DNA of 64,000 nt from Flavobacterium sp. (GTDB lineage: Bacteria; Bacteroidota; Bacteroidia; Flavobacteriales; Flavobacteriaceae), in contig JACMLU010000025.1 in assembly GCA_014379405.1 (NCBI GenBank), positions 1 through 64,000 on the forward strand. The letters are read 5' to 3'. This document shows, one piece after another, positions 28,274 through 37,121 of the stretch (positions within the stretch are counted from its first letter, which is position 1; each line of letters opens with the position of its first letter). The notes beneath the pieces are model-generated. The model was not told where the DNA came from and did no database searches. It saw nothing but the letters and a program-made list of their open reading frames with translations. Both the position numbers and the translations under genes were made by a program.

Positions 28274-29722
28274 TTAACCTACCGAACCTTCTAAACTAAT
28301 TTCCAACAATTTCTGTGCTTCCACGGCAAATTCCATTGGCAACTTATTCAATACATCTTTGCTGAAACCATTTACGATCAAGGCAATCGCTTTTTCAGTT
28401 GGAATTCCGCGTTGATTGCAATAGAAAACTTGGTCTTCTCCAATTTTACTTGTTGTTGCTTCGTGTTCTATTTTTGCTGATGGGTTTTTACTTTCGATAT
28501 ATGGAAAGGTATGTGCTCCACAATTGTTTCCCATCAACAAAGAATCACATTGTGAAAAGTTTCTTGCATTGTCTGCATTTGGACCAATTTTCACTAATCC
28601 TCTGTAACTATTTTGTGATTTTCCAGCAGAAATTCCTTTGGAAATAATAGTCGATTTAGTGTTTTTTCCAATATGAAACATCTTGGTTCCTGTATCGGCT
28701 TGTTGGTGATTATTGGTTACAGCAATCGAATAAAATTCGCCTACTGAATTATCTCCTTTTAAAATAACCGAGGGATATTTCCAAGTTATGGCAGATCCAG
28801 TTTCTACTTGTGTCCAAGAGATTTTTGCGTTTTTCTCGCACATTCCTCGTTTGGTCACGAAGTTAAAAACTCCTCCTATACCTTCTTTATTTCCTGGATA
28901 CCAGTTTTGAACCGTTGAATATTTGATTTCGGCACCTTCTAAAGCTATTAATTCTACTACAGCAGCGTGCAATTGATTTTCATCACGACTTGGAGCCGTA
29001 CATCCTTCTAAATAAGAAACATAACTACCCTCATCCGCAACTAATAAAGTTCTTTCGAATTGTCCTGTTCCAGCTTGATTGATACGGAAATAAGTTGATA
29101 ATTCCATTGGACAACGAACGCCTTTTGGAATATAACAGAAACTTCCATCTGAGAAAACAGCTGAATTTAATGCCGCATAAAAGTTGTCTTTTTGCGGAAC
29201 AACAGTACCCAAATATTTACGAACTAATTCTGGATGCTCTTTAATGGCTTCGGAAATACTCATAAAAATGATTCCTTTCTCTCCTAAAGTTTTCTTGAAA
29301 GTCGTTGCAACAGAAACTGAATCGACTACAATGTCCATAGCGACATTGTTCATCATTTTTTGTTCATCAACAGAAATACCCAACTTTTTATACATTTCTA
29401 AAAGTTCAGGATCTACATCGTCTAATGTTTTATTTGGATCAATAGCTTTTGGAGCTGAATAATAGGAAATCGCCTGAAAATCAGGTTTGGTATATTTTAT
29501 ATTTGCCCATTCTGGCTCAATCATTTGTTCCCAAGCACGGAATGCCTCAAGACGCCAATCGGTCATCCATTGTGGTTCTTCTTTTCGCAAAGAAATAGCA
29601 CGAACGATGTCTTCGTTTAAACCAATAGGAAACGTATCCGATTCTATATCAGTATAAAATCCGTACTCGTATTCTTTGGTTTCGAGTTCAATTTTTAAAT
29701 CGTCTTCGGTATATTTTGACAT
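28274..29722 (-). CDS. sufB: Fe-S cluster scaffold subunit SufB
   Basis: Core scaffold subunit of SufBCD. The 482 residues have the standard order: [70 protein letters not shown], and the C-terminal [21 protein letters not shown], which contains the conserved Cys region, ending [21 protein letters not shown]. It follows sufA by 18 bp. Confidence 0.97.
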   Translation of the reverse strand: MSKYTEDDLKIELETKEYEYGFYTDIESDTFPIGLNEDIVRAISLRKEEPQWMTDWRLEAFRAWEQMIEPEWANIKYTKPDFQAISYYSAPKAIDPNKTLDDVDPELLEMYKKLGISVDEQKMMNNVAMDIVVDSVSVATTFKKTLGEKGIIFMSISEAIKEHPELVRKYLGTVVPQKDNFYAALNSAVFSDGSFCYIPKGVRCPMELSTYFRINQAGTGQFERTLLVADEGSYVSYLEGCTAPSRDENQLHAAVVELIALEGAEIKYSTVQNWYPGNKEGIGGVFNFVTKRGMCEKNAKISWTQVETGSAITWKYPSVILKGDNSVGEFYSIAVTNNHQQADTGTKMFHIGKNTKSTIISKGISAGKSQNSYRGLVKIGPNADNARNFSQCDSLLMGNNCGAHTFPYIESKNPSAKIEHEATTSKIGEDQVFYCNQRGIPTEKAIALIVNGFSKDVLNKLPMEFAVEAQKLLEISLEGSVG

Positions 29723-29740
29723 AATTTTTGTTTAAATGTT

Positions 29741-30070
29741 TTACAAAGAGAAACTCTCTCCGCAACCACAAGTTCTACTTGCATTTGGGTTATTGAAAAC
29801 AAAGCCTTTTCCGTTTAATCCACCTGAAAATTCTAAAATTGTTCCAGCCAAATACAGAAAAGATTTTTTTTCGACAGCAATAGTTATATCGTTATCAACG
29901 AAAATCTTGTCATCATCGCCTTTGTTTTTGTCAAACTTCAAATCATAAGACAATCCCGAGCATCCGCCACTTTTTACGCCTACTCTAACATAATCGACTG
30001 CAGCATCAAAACCATCGTCTTTCATCAAGTCGATAATTTTCTTTTTGGCTGTATCAGAAACTTTTATCAT
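29741..30070 (-). CDS. sufA: HesB/IscA-type Fe-S assembly protein SufA
   Basis: A-type carrier that moves assembled clusters from the SUF scaffold to target proteins. The 109 residues carry the three conserved cysteines: one in VKSGGCSGLSYDL and two in RTCGCGESF at the C-terminus. It is the first gene of the suf operon, behind a strong promoter at 30189-30219 with a leader of about 110 nt. Confidence 0.95.
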   Translation of the reverse strand: MIKVSDTAKKKIIDLMKDDGFDAAVDYVRVGVKSGGCSGLSYDLKFDKNKGDDDKIFVDNDITIAVEKKSFLYLAGTILEFSGGLNGKGFVFNNPNASRTCGCGESFSL

Positions 30071-30188
30071 TTGTATCTTTTATTGTTATTTATTGGAAAA
30101 TGTAATTCGCATTTAAAATGGTATTAATAAAATTTAATTTTCATTATGCTCATTTCATAGCTTATTTTGATTTTGTCTAAATAAAAGG

Positions 30189-30219
30189 CAAAGATATTAC
30201 AATTTAGGCTTTAAGTCAA
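30189..30219 (-). promoter_or_regulatory. suf operon promoter
   Basis: Minus strand: TTG (30219-30217), 20-bp spacer, TATCTTTG (30196-30189). This is a full match to the Bacteroidota TTG/TAnnTTTG promoter and points at sufA. Confidence 0.8.
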
Positions 30220-30292
30220 AAAAGATAACACTTTTATAACTATAACTGGATAGAAAAAGTCTATTTGGTATTCTATAAACAAATGTATTACT

Positions 30293-30300
30293 TAAATTTG
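30293..30300 (+). promoter_or_regulatory. Probable promoter -7 box of the MBL hydrolase gene
   Basis: TAAATTTG fits TAnnTTTG. Transcription would begin near 30307, which leaves the TTG at 30308 almost leaderless and supports the ATG at 30326 as start. No well-spaced -33 TTG. Confidence 0.5.
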
Positions 30301-30325
30301 TTTCCTTTTGAAAAAACATATCTCA

Positions 30326-31186
30326 ATGAAACTATATCCCATAGAAACAGGTAATTTCAAGCTCGACGGTGGCGCAATGTTTGGTGTTGTACCAAAAACA
30401 ATTTGGAACAAAACCAATCCTGCAGACAATAACAACCTCATCGATTTGGCAGCTCGTTGCTTGCTCATAGAAGACGGGAATCGCTTGATTCTGATTGACA
30501 ACGGAATGGGAAACAAACAATCCGAAAAGTTTTTTGGCTATTATTCGCTTTGGGGAACGCATTCTTTGGACAATTCCTTGGCAAAATATGGCTTTCATCG
30601 AGATGATATTACCGATGTGTTTTTGACGCACCTGCATTTTGACCATTGTGGCGGAAGCGTCAATTGGAACAAAGACAAAACGGGTTACGAACTGGCTTTC
30701 AAAAACGCCAAATATTGGACGAATGAAAACCATTGGGAATGGGCTACAAAACCCAATTTAAGGGAAAAAGCATCCTTCCTTTCTGAAAATATTTTGCCTA
30801 TCCAAGAAAGTGGACAATTGCATTTTATAAAAAGACCCGAAAGCGATTTGTTGGATAAATCAGAACTGGGATTCGGGATTTTCTTTGCCGATGGTCACAC
30901 CGAAAAACAAATGATGCCACTAATTCAATACCAGAACAAAACCATTTGTTTTATGGCGGATTTATTGCCAACAGTTGGGCATATTCCTTTGCCTTACGTA
31001 ATGGGTTACGACACCAGACCGCTTTTAACTATGCCCGAAAAATCAAAATTCCTGAATACCGCCGCCGAAAATAATTATTATCTTTTCTTGGAACACGATG
31101 CCCACAACGAAATTATAACCGTTGAACAAACAGAAAAAGGAGTTCGATTAGCGTCCACTTTCACTTGCGATGAAATATTAAAATAA
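30326..31186 (+). CDS. MBL-fold metallo-hydrolase
   Basis: Cytosolic metallo-beta-lactamase-fold enzyme of 286 residues; the substrate is unknown. The zinc motif HLHFDH lies in VFLTHLHFDHCGG, with further ligands in FFADGHT and FLEHDAH. The ATG at 30326 (MKLYPIETGNF) is preferred to an upstream in-frame TTG because the promoter box ends at 30300 and the family starts here. It is divergent from the suf operon and is followed after ~77 bp by the M1 peptidase gene with its own promoter. Confidence 0.85.
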   Translation: MKLYPIETGNFKLDGGAMFGVVPKTIWNKTNPADNNNLIDLAARCLLIEDGNRLILIDNGMGNKQSEKFFGYYSLWGTHSLDNSLAKYGFHRDDITDVFLTHLHFDHCGGSVNWNKDKTGYELAFKNAKYWTNENHWEWATKPNLREKASFLSENILPIQESGQLHFIKRPESDLLDKSELGFGIFFADGHTEKQMMPLIQYQNKTICFMADLLPTVGHIPLPYVMGYDTRPLLTMPEKSKFLNTAAENNYYLFLEHDAHNEIITVEQTEKGVRLASTFTCDEILK

Positions 31187-31219
31187 GGTTAATTCGAGTG
31201 TTTTTATAACAAAATGAAT

Positions 31220-31227
31220 TATTTTTG
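31220..31227 (+). promoter_or_regulatory. Probable promoter -7 box of the M1 peptidase gene
   Basis: TATTTTTG at 31220-31227 is an exact TAnnTTTG match. It overlaps an in-frame TTG (31225), so translation must start later, at ATG 31264, about 30 nt from the expected transcription start. Confidence 0.5.
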
Positions 31228-31263
31228 TCGGATTTTAAAAAACAATCTAAACAAGATAATCGA

Positions 31264-33183
31264 ATGCCCCATTTTCTTATAATTTCAACGAAAAAATCCC
31301 TTTTACTTTCCTTATTTCTTCTAAGTTTTGGAAGTCTTTTTGCACAAAGTTCAACCTATTGGCAACAGCATGTCAGCTACAAAATGGATGTTCTCATGGA
31401 CGTGAAAAATTACCAATACAAAGGCACACAAGAATTAGTTTACACCAATAATTCGTCCGATACTTTAAAACGTGTTTTTTATCATTTGTTCAACAATGCC
31501 TTTCAACCAGGAAGTGAAATGGATGCCCGACTTCAAAGCATCAAAGACCCCGACAAAAGAATGGTGGACACTCTTAAAGTTGGTGAAAAATCAATCGTAG
31601 AAAGCAGAATAAAAAAATTGAAACCCAATGAAATAGGCTATTTGAACATTTCAAATTTCAAACAAGACGGCATAATTGCCAATACAAAAGTGGTGGGAAC
31701 TATTCTCGAAGTGACTTTGGTCAACCCGATATTACCTCATTCGAAAACTACTTTCACACTCGATTTTGATGGTCAAGTTCCAGTGCAAATTCGTCGTTCC
31801 GGCAGAAATAATTCTGAAGGTGTCGAATTCTCGATGGCACAATGGTATCCAAAAATAGCCGAATTTGACTTCGAAGGTTGGCACGCAGATCCTTATATTT
31901 CAAGAGAATTTCACGGAGTTTGGGGCGATTTCGACGTGAAAATCACTATCGATAAGAATTATATATTGGGAGGTTCGGGGTATTTGCAGAACAAAAACGA
32001 AATTGGTTACGGCTATCAAGACAAAGGTGTTAAAGTAATTATGCCAAAGAAAACCAAAACCCTGACTTGGCATTTTGTAGCTCCAATGGTACATGATTTC
32101 ACTTGGGCTGCCGATAAAAATTACCTTCACGATATAGTAAAAGGCCCCTACAATGTTGATTTGCATTTCCTGTATAAAAACAATCCTAAAATCATCGACA
32201 ATTGGAAAGCATTACAGCCCAAAATGGTTACTATTATGGAACTGTATAACAATGCGGTTGGCCATTATCCCTATAAACAATATTCTTTCATTCAAGGTGG
32301 GGATGGCGGAATGGAATATGCTATGTGTACTTTAATGCTTGGAAATGGAAAACTGGAAGGGCTTTTAAGAACAGCGACCCACGAATTGGCACATTCATGG
32401 TTTCAACAAATTCTGGCATCCAATGAATCGAAACATCCCTGGATGGACGAAGGCTTCACTTACTATATTGAAGAATTGGCACTGAACGAATTAGCCGTCA
32501 AAAAAAAGGGAAATCCTTTTGAAACCACTTATAAAGCATACAACAAATTAATCGAATCAGGCAAAGAACAACCCCTAAGCACACATGGAGACCGTTATAA
32601 CGAGAACAAATCCTATTCTGTTGCTTCTTATTACAAAGGCTGTATCTTTTTGTCGCAATTGGAATACGTGATTGGAAAAGACAATGTGAAGAAAACCTTG
32701 AGGAAATATTTTCAAGATTTCAAGTTCAAACATCCCACACCCAACGACATCAAGAGAACCGCCGAACGTGTTTCGGGAGCCAACCTGGATTGGTATTTAA
32801 CGGATTGGACACAAACCACCAACACCATCGATTACGGGATTAAAGAGATGAAAAAAGAAGAAGGCAAAACCATAGTTTCATTAGAAAGAATCGGTACAAT
32901 GCCAATGCCAATTGATGTATTGGTCGAATATACCGACGGTACGAAAGAGAGTTTTTACATTCCGCTGCGAATGATAAATTACCAGAAAGAAAATCCAAAT
33001 CCAGCCATTAAAAGAACAGTTTTAAGTGATTGGACTTGGGCAAATCCAAATTATGAATTCAGCATTTCCAAAAACAAAACCTCCATCAAAAAAATCACCA
33101 TCGACCCAAGCGAATTAATGGCAGACGTGAAAAAGGAGAATAATATTTATGAGGTAAATAAAATCAATCCTACTCGTCTTTAA
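31264..33183 (+). CDS. Secreted M1-family metallopeptidase
   Basis: Zinc aminopeptidase-like enzyme of 639 residues. The ATG at 31264 gives a signal peptide (STKKSLLLSLFLLSFGSLFAQ). The catalytic site is complete: HELAH followed 18 residues later by the zinc-ligand Glu in DEGFTYYIEEL. The exopeptidase motif appears as GGMEY instead of the classical GAMEN. The N-terminal half is the M1 beta-saddle domain. It probably trims peptides in the periplasm, in line with the nearby M3 and DUF885 peptidases. A strong bidirectional terminator follows. Confidence 0.92.
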   Translation: MPHFLIISTKKSLLLSLFLLSFGSLFAQSSTYWQQHVSYKMDVLMDVKNYQYKGTQELVYTNNSSDTLKRVFYHLFNNAFQPGSEMDARLQSIKDPDKRMVDTLKVGEKSIVESRIKKLKPNEIGYLNISNFKQDGIIANTKVVGTILEVTLVNPILPHSKTTFTLDFDGQVPVQIRRSGRNNSEGVEFSMAQWYPKIAEFDFEGWHADPYISREFHGVWGDFDVKITIDKNYILGGSGYLQNKNEIGYGYQDKGVKVIMPKKTKTLTWHFVAPMVHDFTWAADKNYLHDIVKGPYNVDLHFLYKNNPKIIDNWKALQPKMVTIMELYNNAVGHYPYKQYSFIQGGDGGMEYAMCTLMLGNGKLEGLLRTATHELAHSWFQQILASNESKHPWMDEGFTYYIEELALNELAVKKKGNPFETTYKAYNKLIESGKEQPLSTHGDRYNENKSYSVASYYKGCIFLSQLEYVIGKDNVKKTLRKYFQDFKFKHPTPNDIKRTAERVSGANLDWYLTDWTQTTNTIDYGIKEMKKEEGKTIVSLERIGTMPMPIDVLVEYTDGTKESFYIPLRMINYQKENPNPAIKRTVLSDWTWANPNYEFSISKNKTSIKKITIDPSELMADVKKENNIYEVNKINPTRL

Positions 33184-33188
33184 TTTCA

Positions 33189-33230
33189 AAAAAAGGTCTA
33201 GTTCTACAATTTTTGAACTAGACCTTTTTG
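33189..33230. terminator. Bidirectional intrinsic terminator
   Basis: AAAAGGTCTAGTTC (33191-33204) pairs perfectly with GAACTAGACCTTTT (33215-33228). T tracts follow on both strands, between the convergent M1 and DUF885 genes. Confidence 0.9.
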
Positions 33231-33253
33231 TATAATTGAACTTTTGTAACCTG

Positions 33254-34984
33254 CTATAGAATTTTATCCCAAATTGTTTTGTCTTTCAACAATACTTCTC
33301 GCATTGTTTGGATTGGCATCATTCCGTTGTCCAACATAGCATCGTTGAATTTTTGCAAATTATAATTGTCTCCTTCCTGTTTTTTGTAATCTTCACGAAG
33401 TTTCAAGATTTGCAATTTACCCAAAGTATAGAACAAATAACCCGGATCATAAGTCCCACGCAAGGCTTCTTGACTTGAAGATTTTTCACCTTGATACCAG
33501 TTATTCATAAAAAATTTGGTAGCATCGTCCACATTCATTCCGTAGCAATGCGTTTTGATGGACACACACAAGCGGCAAATACGCAACAAGGCTTCTCCAG
33601 ATTGTGCCAAACGGTATTTGGCTGCTTTAATTGGGTCACCAGAATTGCCAAATCCCGCATCTAGCATCATCACTTCTGTATAATGAGCCCAACCTTCAAT
33701 AAAGGCATAACTTCCAAAAATCTTCTGAATTTTTGAAGCATCTGAAGCATTCAAATGCAAAAACTGAGTATAATGACCTGGATACGCTTCGTGAACAGAA
33801 ACCACATCGGTAGTATAAAAGTTAAATTGTGCTAACCAATCTTCTGCCTGTTTTGGTGTCCATTTTGGATCAACAGGAGTGATGTAGTAATACGCTTCGG
33901 TAGCTTTGGTTTCAAATGGACCCGGAGTATCCATCGAGGCAGTGCTCGTGGCTCTAGCAAAAGCAGGAGTTTCTTCTACTCTTACTCGTACTTCCGATGG
34001 CATCGTAATAATTTTATTATCAATCAAAAATTGGCGAATTGCTTCTAGATTTTTCTTAGAATCAGGAATCAAACTTTGAGCCGTTGGATGTTCTTTTTGC
34101 ATATCGTTGTAAACATCAATCGGTTTTTTATTGGGATTGATAATTTTGGCGGCAGCATTAAATGCAGCTTGTTCTTTTTGCAATTCTTTCATACCAATGG
34201 CCAAAATTTCATCGGCAGACATTGTGATTCCTTCACCATACAATAGCATTTTTTGGTAATTTTCTTTGCCAATGGCGTACTTGTTATTGGCTTTGCCTAA
34301 TTTTTCTTTTTCCAAAAAGTCGGCATATCCGTTTATGGCGTCAATGGCTTTTGTATTGGCAATGTTGAAAGCCTTCATCAACGAATCGTTTTTGACGTCT
34401 TTCAATGCTACTAAAAGATCTTTCCCCAAGAAAGAAGCGGAACCTCTGGCAATTTCAATCGCCAATTGAATGTGCGGCAATGCCAATGAATCCTGCAAAT
34501 TTGCCTTGGCAGCTTCGTACAATTTTGGTGCTTCATTTTCGATAGCGATGATGGATTTAATTTGCTGTTCGATGGGAGCAAAATTCCTTTTGACATAAAT
34601 ATTCACGTCAATGGCTCCGGCATAAGTCATCGGGTTTTTGGTAAAAACTTTTAAATCTTCAAAAGAGAACAATTCGTTTTTGATGTTGGAACGCAACAAT
34701 TTCCAATCGTAATATTCTTTTATGCTCAAGGAAGCTGAATCTATTTCGGAAAACTTCTTGTCAAAGTCTTTTAGTCTTGCTATTTCACCATCGATTGACG
34801 TTTTGCTGTAATCGGCGATTTTCCCATCGTATTCGTGCAGCCCGAGCGCCACGCCTGATTGTGGACGCCAATCCAAATAACCTTTCAAATAGTCTTCGGA
34901 AAGTTTTTCGAAAGCCTCATTTTTATCGTTTTTATTGCAGCCAAAAAAGGCAAAAACCAGAACTAGTAAAATGTGTTTTTTCAT
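33254..34984 (-). CDS. DUF885-family lipoprotein, probable metallocarboxypeptidase
   Basis: 576 residues with a lipoprotein signal (LVLVFAFFGCNK). DUF885 proteins are M32-like metallopeptidases. The zinc motif is the family-typical HEAYPGHYTQ (~residue 395), with the third-ligand Glu in FIEGWAHYTE. The C-terminus (ALRGTYDPGYLFYTLGKLQI) is standard. It is last in the leftward tdh-M3-M3-DUF885 run, 36 bp after the M3 gene, so it probably serves periplasmic peptide breakdown together with it. Confidence 0.88.
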   Translation of the reverse strand: MKKHILLVLVFAFFGCNKNDKNEAFEKLSEDYLKGYLDWRPQSGVALGLHEYDGKIADYSKTSIDGEIARLKDFDKKFSEIDSASLSIKEYYDWKLLRSNIKNELFSFEDLKVFTKNPMTYAGAIDVNIYVKRNFAPIEQQIKSIIAIENEAPKLYEAAKANLQDSLALPHIQLAIEIARGSASFLGKDLLVALKDVKNDSLMKAFNIANTKAIDAINGYADFLEKEKLGKANNKYAIGKENYQKMLLYGEGITMSADEILAIGMKELQKEQAAFNAAAKIINPNKKPIDVYNDMQKEHPTAQSLIPDSKKNLEAIRQFLIDNKIITMPSEVRVRVEETPAFARATSTASMDTPGPFETKATEAYYYITPVDPKWTPKQAEDWLAQFNFYTTDVVSVHEAYPGHYTQFLHLNASDASKIQKIFGSYAFIEGWAHYTEVMMLDAGFGNSGDPIKAAKYRLAQSGEALLRICRLCVSIKTHCYGMNVDDATKFFMNNWYQGEKSSSQEALRGTYDPGYLFYTLGKLQILKLREDYKKQEGDNYNLQKFNDAMLDNGMMPIQTMREVLLKDKTIWDKIL

Positions 34985-35020
34985 CTATGCTTAAATTTAG
35001 AATGTATATTTAGAACAGGA

Positions 35021-37063
35021 TTACTTTTGAATGCCCAATGACTCCAAAAAGGCATCCGAATTTGATTTTCTACCCAAAAAAGTTTCAACCATTTCTGTTT
35101 CCTGAACTGATCCGCCTTTTTCCAGAATTTCTTTTCTGTATTTAATTCCAGTTGCCTTGTCCATAACTCCGTTTTTTTGAAATAATGAGAACATATCTTC
35201 TGCGTATACTTTAGACCATAAATAACCATAATAATTGGCTGCATAACCATTCAAATGACCAAAACTGTAAATCATATGGTTGTTATCGTCAAATGGCATC
35301 TGGTTTAATAAGGCCAGCTCTTTATATACTTGTAAAACTCCTTTTTGTTTGGTTTCTTCATATTTATCCTCATAGGTAAAATCAGTAAGTCCCAAGGAAA
35401 TTTGTCTAATATAAAAACTGCCCACATTTACTAATTGAGTTTGTTTCATTTTATCGAACAACGATTTTGGTAGCACTTCGCCTGTTTTATAATGCTTCGC
35501 AAAAAGTTTTAAAGCATCATATTCCCAACACCAATTCTCTAAAAACTGAGATGGAGCTTCAATGAAATCTCTTTTTACAGCCGATGAACTTTGGGATGCT
35601 ATTTCAGGATGGCACAATAAACGGTGCACCAAATGCCCGAATTCGTGAAACATCGTGGTTACGTTACTGTGTGGCAACAATGAAGGTTCGTTGGCTGTTC
35701 CTTCTGGAAAATTACAAATAAGTGCTGCTACTGGCAATGTTTCTGAATCACCTTTTTTCATATATGGACTAATTCCAAAACAGGCAAAGTGAGTATATTT
35801 GTTAGGCCTTGGAAATAAATCTAAATAGAAACTACCTGCTTTTTTTCCTTCACACCAAATTTCATACGTTTTTACTTTGCTGTCCCAAACAGGCATGTCA
35901 GTTGTTGGTTTTATTTGGATGTCCAAAAGAGATTCATACACTTTGAACATTCCTGCCAACGTATTGTTCATTTCGAAGTATTCTTTTACCTCGTCTTTGT
36001 TTAATTGGTATTTGGAATTAAGCATTTTCTTGCTGTAATAGGCAAAATCCGATCCGTATAAAGTGTCTGATTCTGTTGGGCTTGTTTCTTTTTTAAATGC
36101 TTTTAGGGTTTTAATTTCATCGGTAACCAATGGCGTCAATTTTTTTATCAGATCATTTTCAAAAGCCCAAACATTTTCTGGTTTTGCCGCCATTCTGGTA
36201 ACTAAAGCATAAGAAGCATAGGAACGAAAGCCTAATTTATTGGCATAAAGATTTCTGTAATACAATAAACTATCCAAAACCACTATGTTTTGCGGATAAG
36301 CCCTGTTGTTGTAACGCAAACCAAAAACTTTTCTAGTCTTTGAATTATCCGCATTTTCGCCAATTTTTATGCTATTAGGTCCATTTACATAAACTATATA
36401 TTTACCATTTGGGCGTTTCCAAGAATTCATTGTTTCTGCATCAATACCTTTTAAATCAATTTCATTAAAAACCAAACTATCTTTGCTTTCTGCGATATTT
36501 TTATCAAATGCATTTCCAAATTCAATCAATTTTTTGTTCAAGGCTTCCAATGGTTTTCTATCGGCAGCACTTAGTTTCATCCCGTTTTTTTCGAACGAAA
36601 TAATTTCATCCAACAAAAACTTATTTTGAGTTTTAGACAAAGTAGAACTTTTGGCTGTGTAAAACTTTTTCAAAGCTTTATACAAGGGTTCGTTTAGGCC
36701 CAAAGAACTTCCATAAACAGATAGTTTTTCGTCTTGTTCATACGCAGCTTTTCGGATGACATCATCCGAAAAAGTGGATTGGATTAAACCTATTTTCATC
36801 CCCAACCCTGCAAGTTCATATTCTAAATCATCGTAGGCAACTAATATATTTGAAATGGTTTGCGGATTTGCAGCAACAATTTTCTTTATTTTTTCATCCG
36901 ATGATTTGATTACAATCGCAACGGCTTCCTGAAGCGTGGCTGCGTTTACTTTTGTAAAATCAATGGGTTTATTGTCATGTCGTAAAAGAATGTTCGAAGT
37001 GTTATTCTGTGCTTGTACAAGTCCACCTATTGACATTAAGGCAAGGATAAATAGTTTTTTCAT
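35021..37063 (-). CDS. M3-family metallopeptidase (copy A of tandem pair)
   Basis: Secreted zinc oligopeptidase (dipeptidyl carboxypeptidase/oligopeptidase A type), 680 residues with a signal peptide ending LVQAQ. Zinc motif FHEFGHLVH, third ligand in EAPSQFLENW, and the C-terminal YGYLWSKVYAEDMF region. It is colinear over its full length with the gene immediately upstream (same 680-residue length, most positions identical), so it arose by tandem duplication. Differences cluster near the active site: RLLCHPEIASQSSSAVKRD here against WLLGHSAIASQHSFAVKGD in copy B. Confidence 0.95.
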   Translation of the reverse strand: MKKLFILALMSIGGLVQAQNNTSNILLRHDNKPIDFTKVNAATLQEAVAIVIKSSDEKIKKIVAANPQTISNILVAYDDLEYELAGLGMKIGLIQSTFSDDVIRKAAYEQDEKLSVYGSSLGLNEPLYKALKKFYTAKSSTLSKTQNKFLLDEIISFEKNGMKLSAADRKPLEALNKKLIEFGNAFDKNIAESKDSLVFNEIDLKGIDAETMNSWKRPNGKYIVYVNGPNSIKIGENADNSKTRKVFGLRYNNRAYPQNIVVLDSLLYYRNLYANKLGFRSYASYALVTRMAAKPENVWAFENDLIKKLTPLVTDEIKTLKAFKKETSPTESDTLYGSDFAYYSKKMLNSKYQLNKDEVKEYFEMNNTLAGMFKVYESLLDIQIKPTTDMPVWDSKVKTYEIWCEGKKAGSFYLDLFPRPNKYTHFACFGISPYMKKGDSETLPVAALICNFPEGTANEPSLLPHSNVTTMFHEFGHLVHRLLCHPEIASQSSSAVKRDFIEAPSQFLENWCWEYDALKLFAKHYKTGEVLPKSLFDKMKQTQLVNVGSFYIRQISLGLTDFTYEDKYEETKQKGVLQVYKELALLNQMPFDDNNHMIYSFGHLNGYAANYYGYLWSKVYAEDMFSLFQKNGVMDKATGIKYRKEILEKGGSVQETEMVETFLGRKSNSDAFLESLGIQK

Positions 37064-37121
37064 TTATTTAGTGTTTCGTTAAATTGTATTGGTTTAATAT
37101 TTAAAACTATATCTATTAGAA

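Noticed and set aside
30308..30325. TTG start extending the MBL hydrolase by six codons
   Set aside because: The promoter -7 box at 30293-30300 places transcription start at about 30307, leaving no leader; the ATG at 30326 fits the family.
31225..31263. TTG start extending the M1 peptidase by 13 codons
   Set aside because: It overlaps the TATTTTTG promoter box and would disrupt the signal peptide; ATG 31264 is better.
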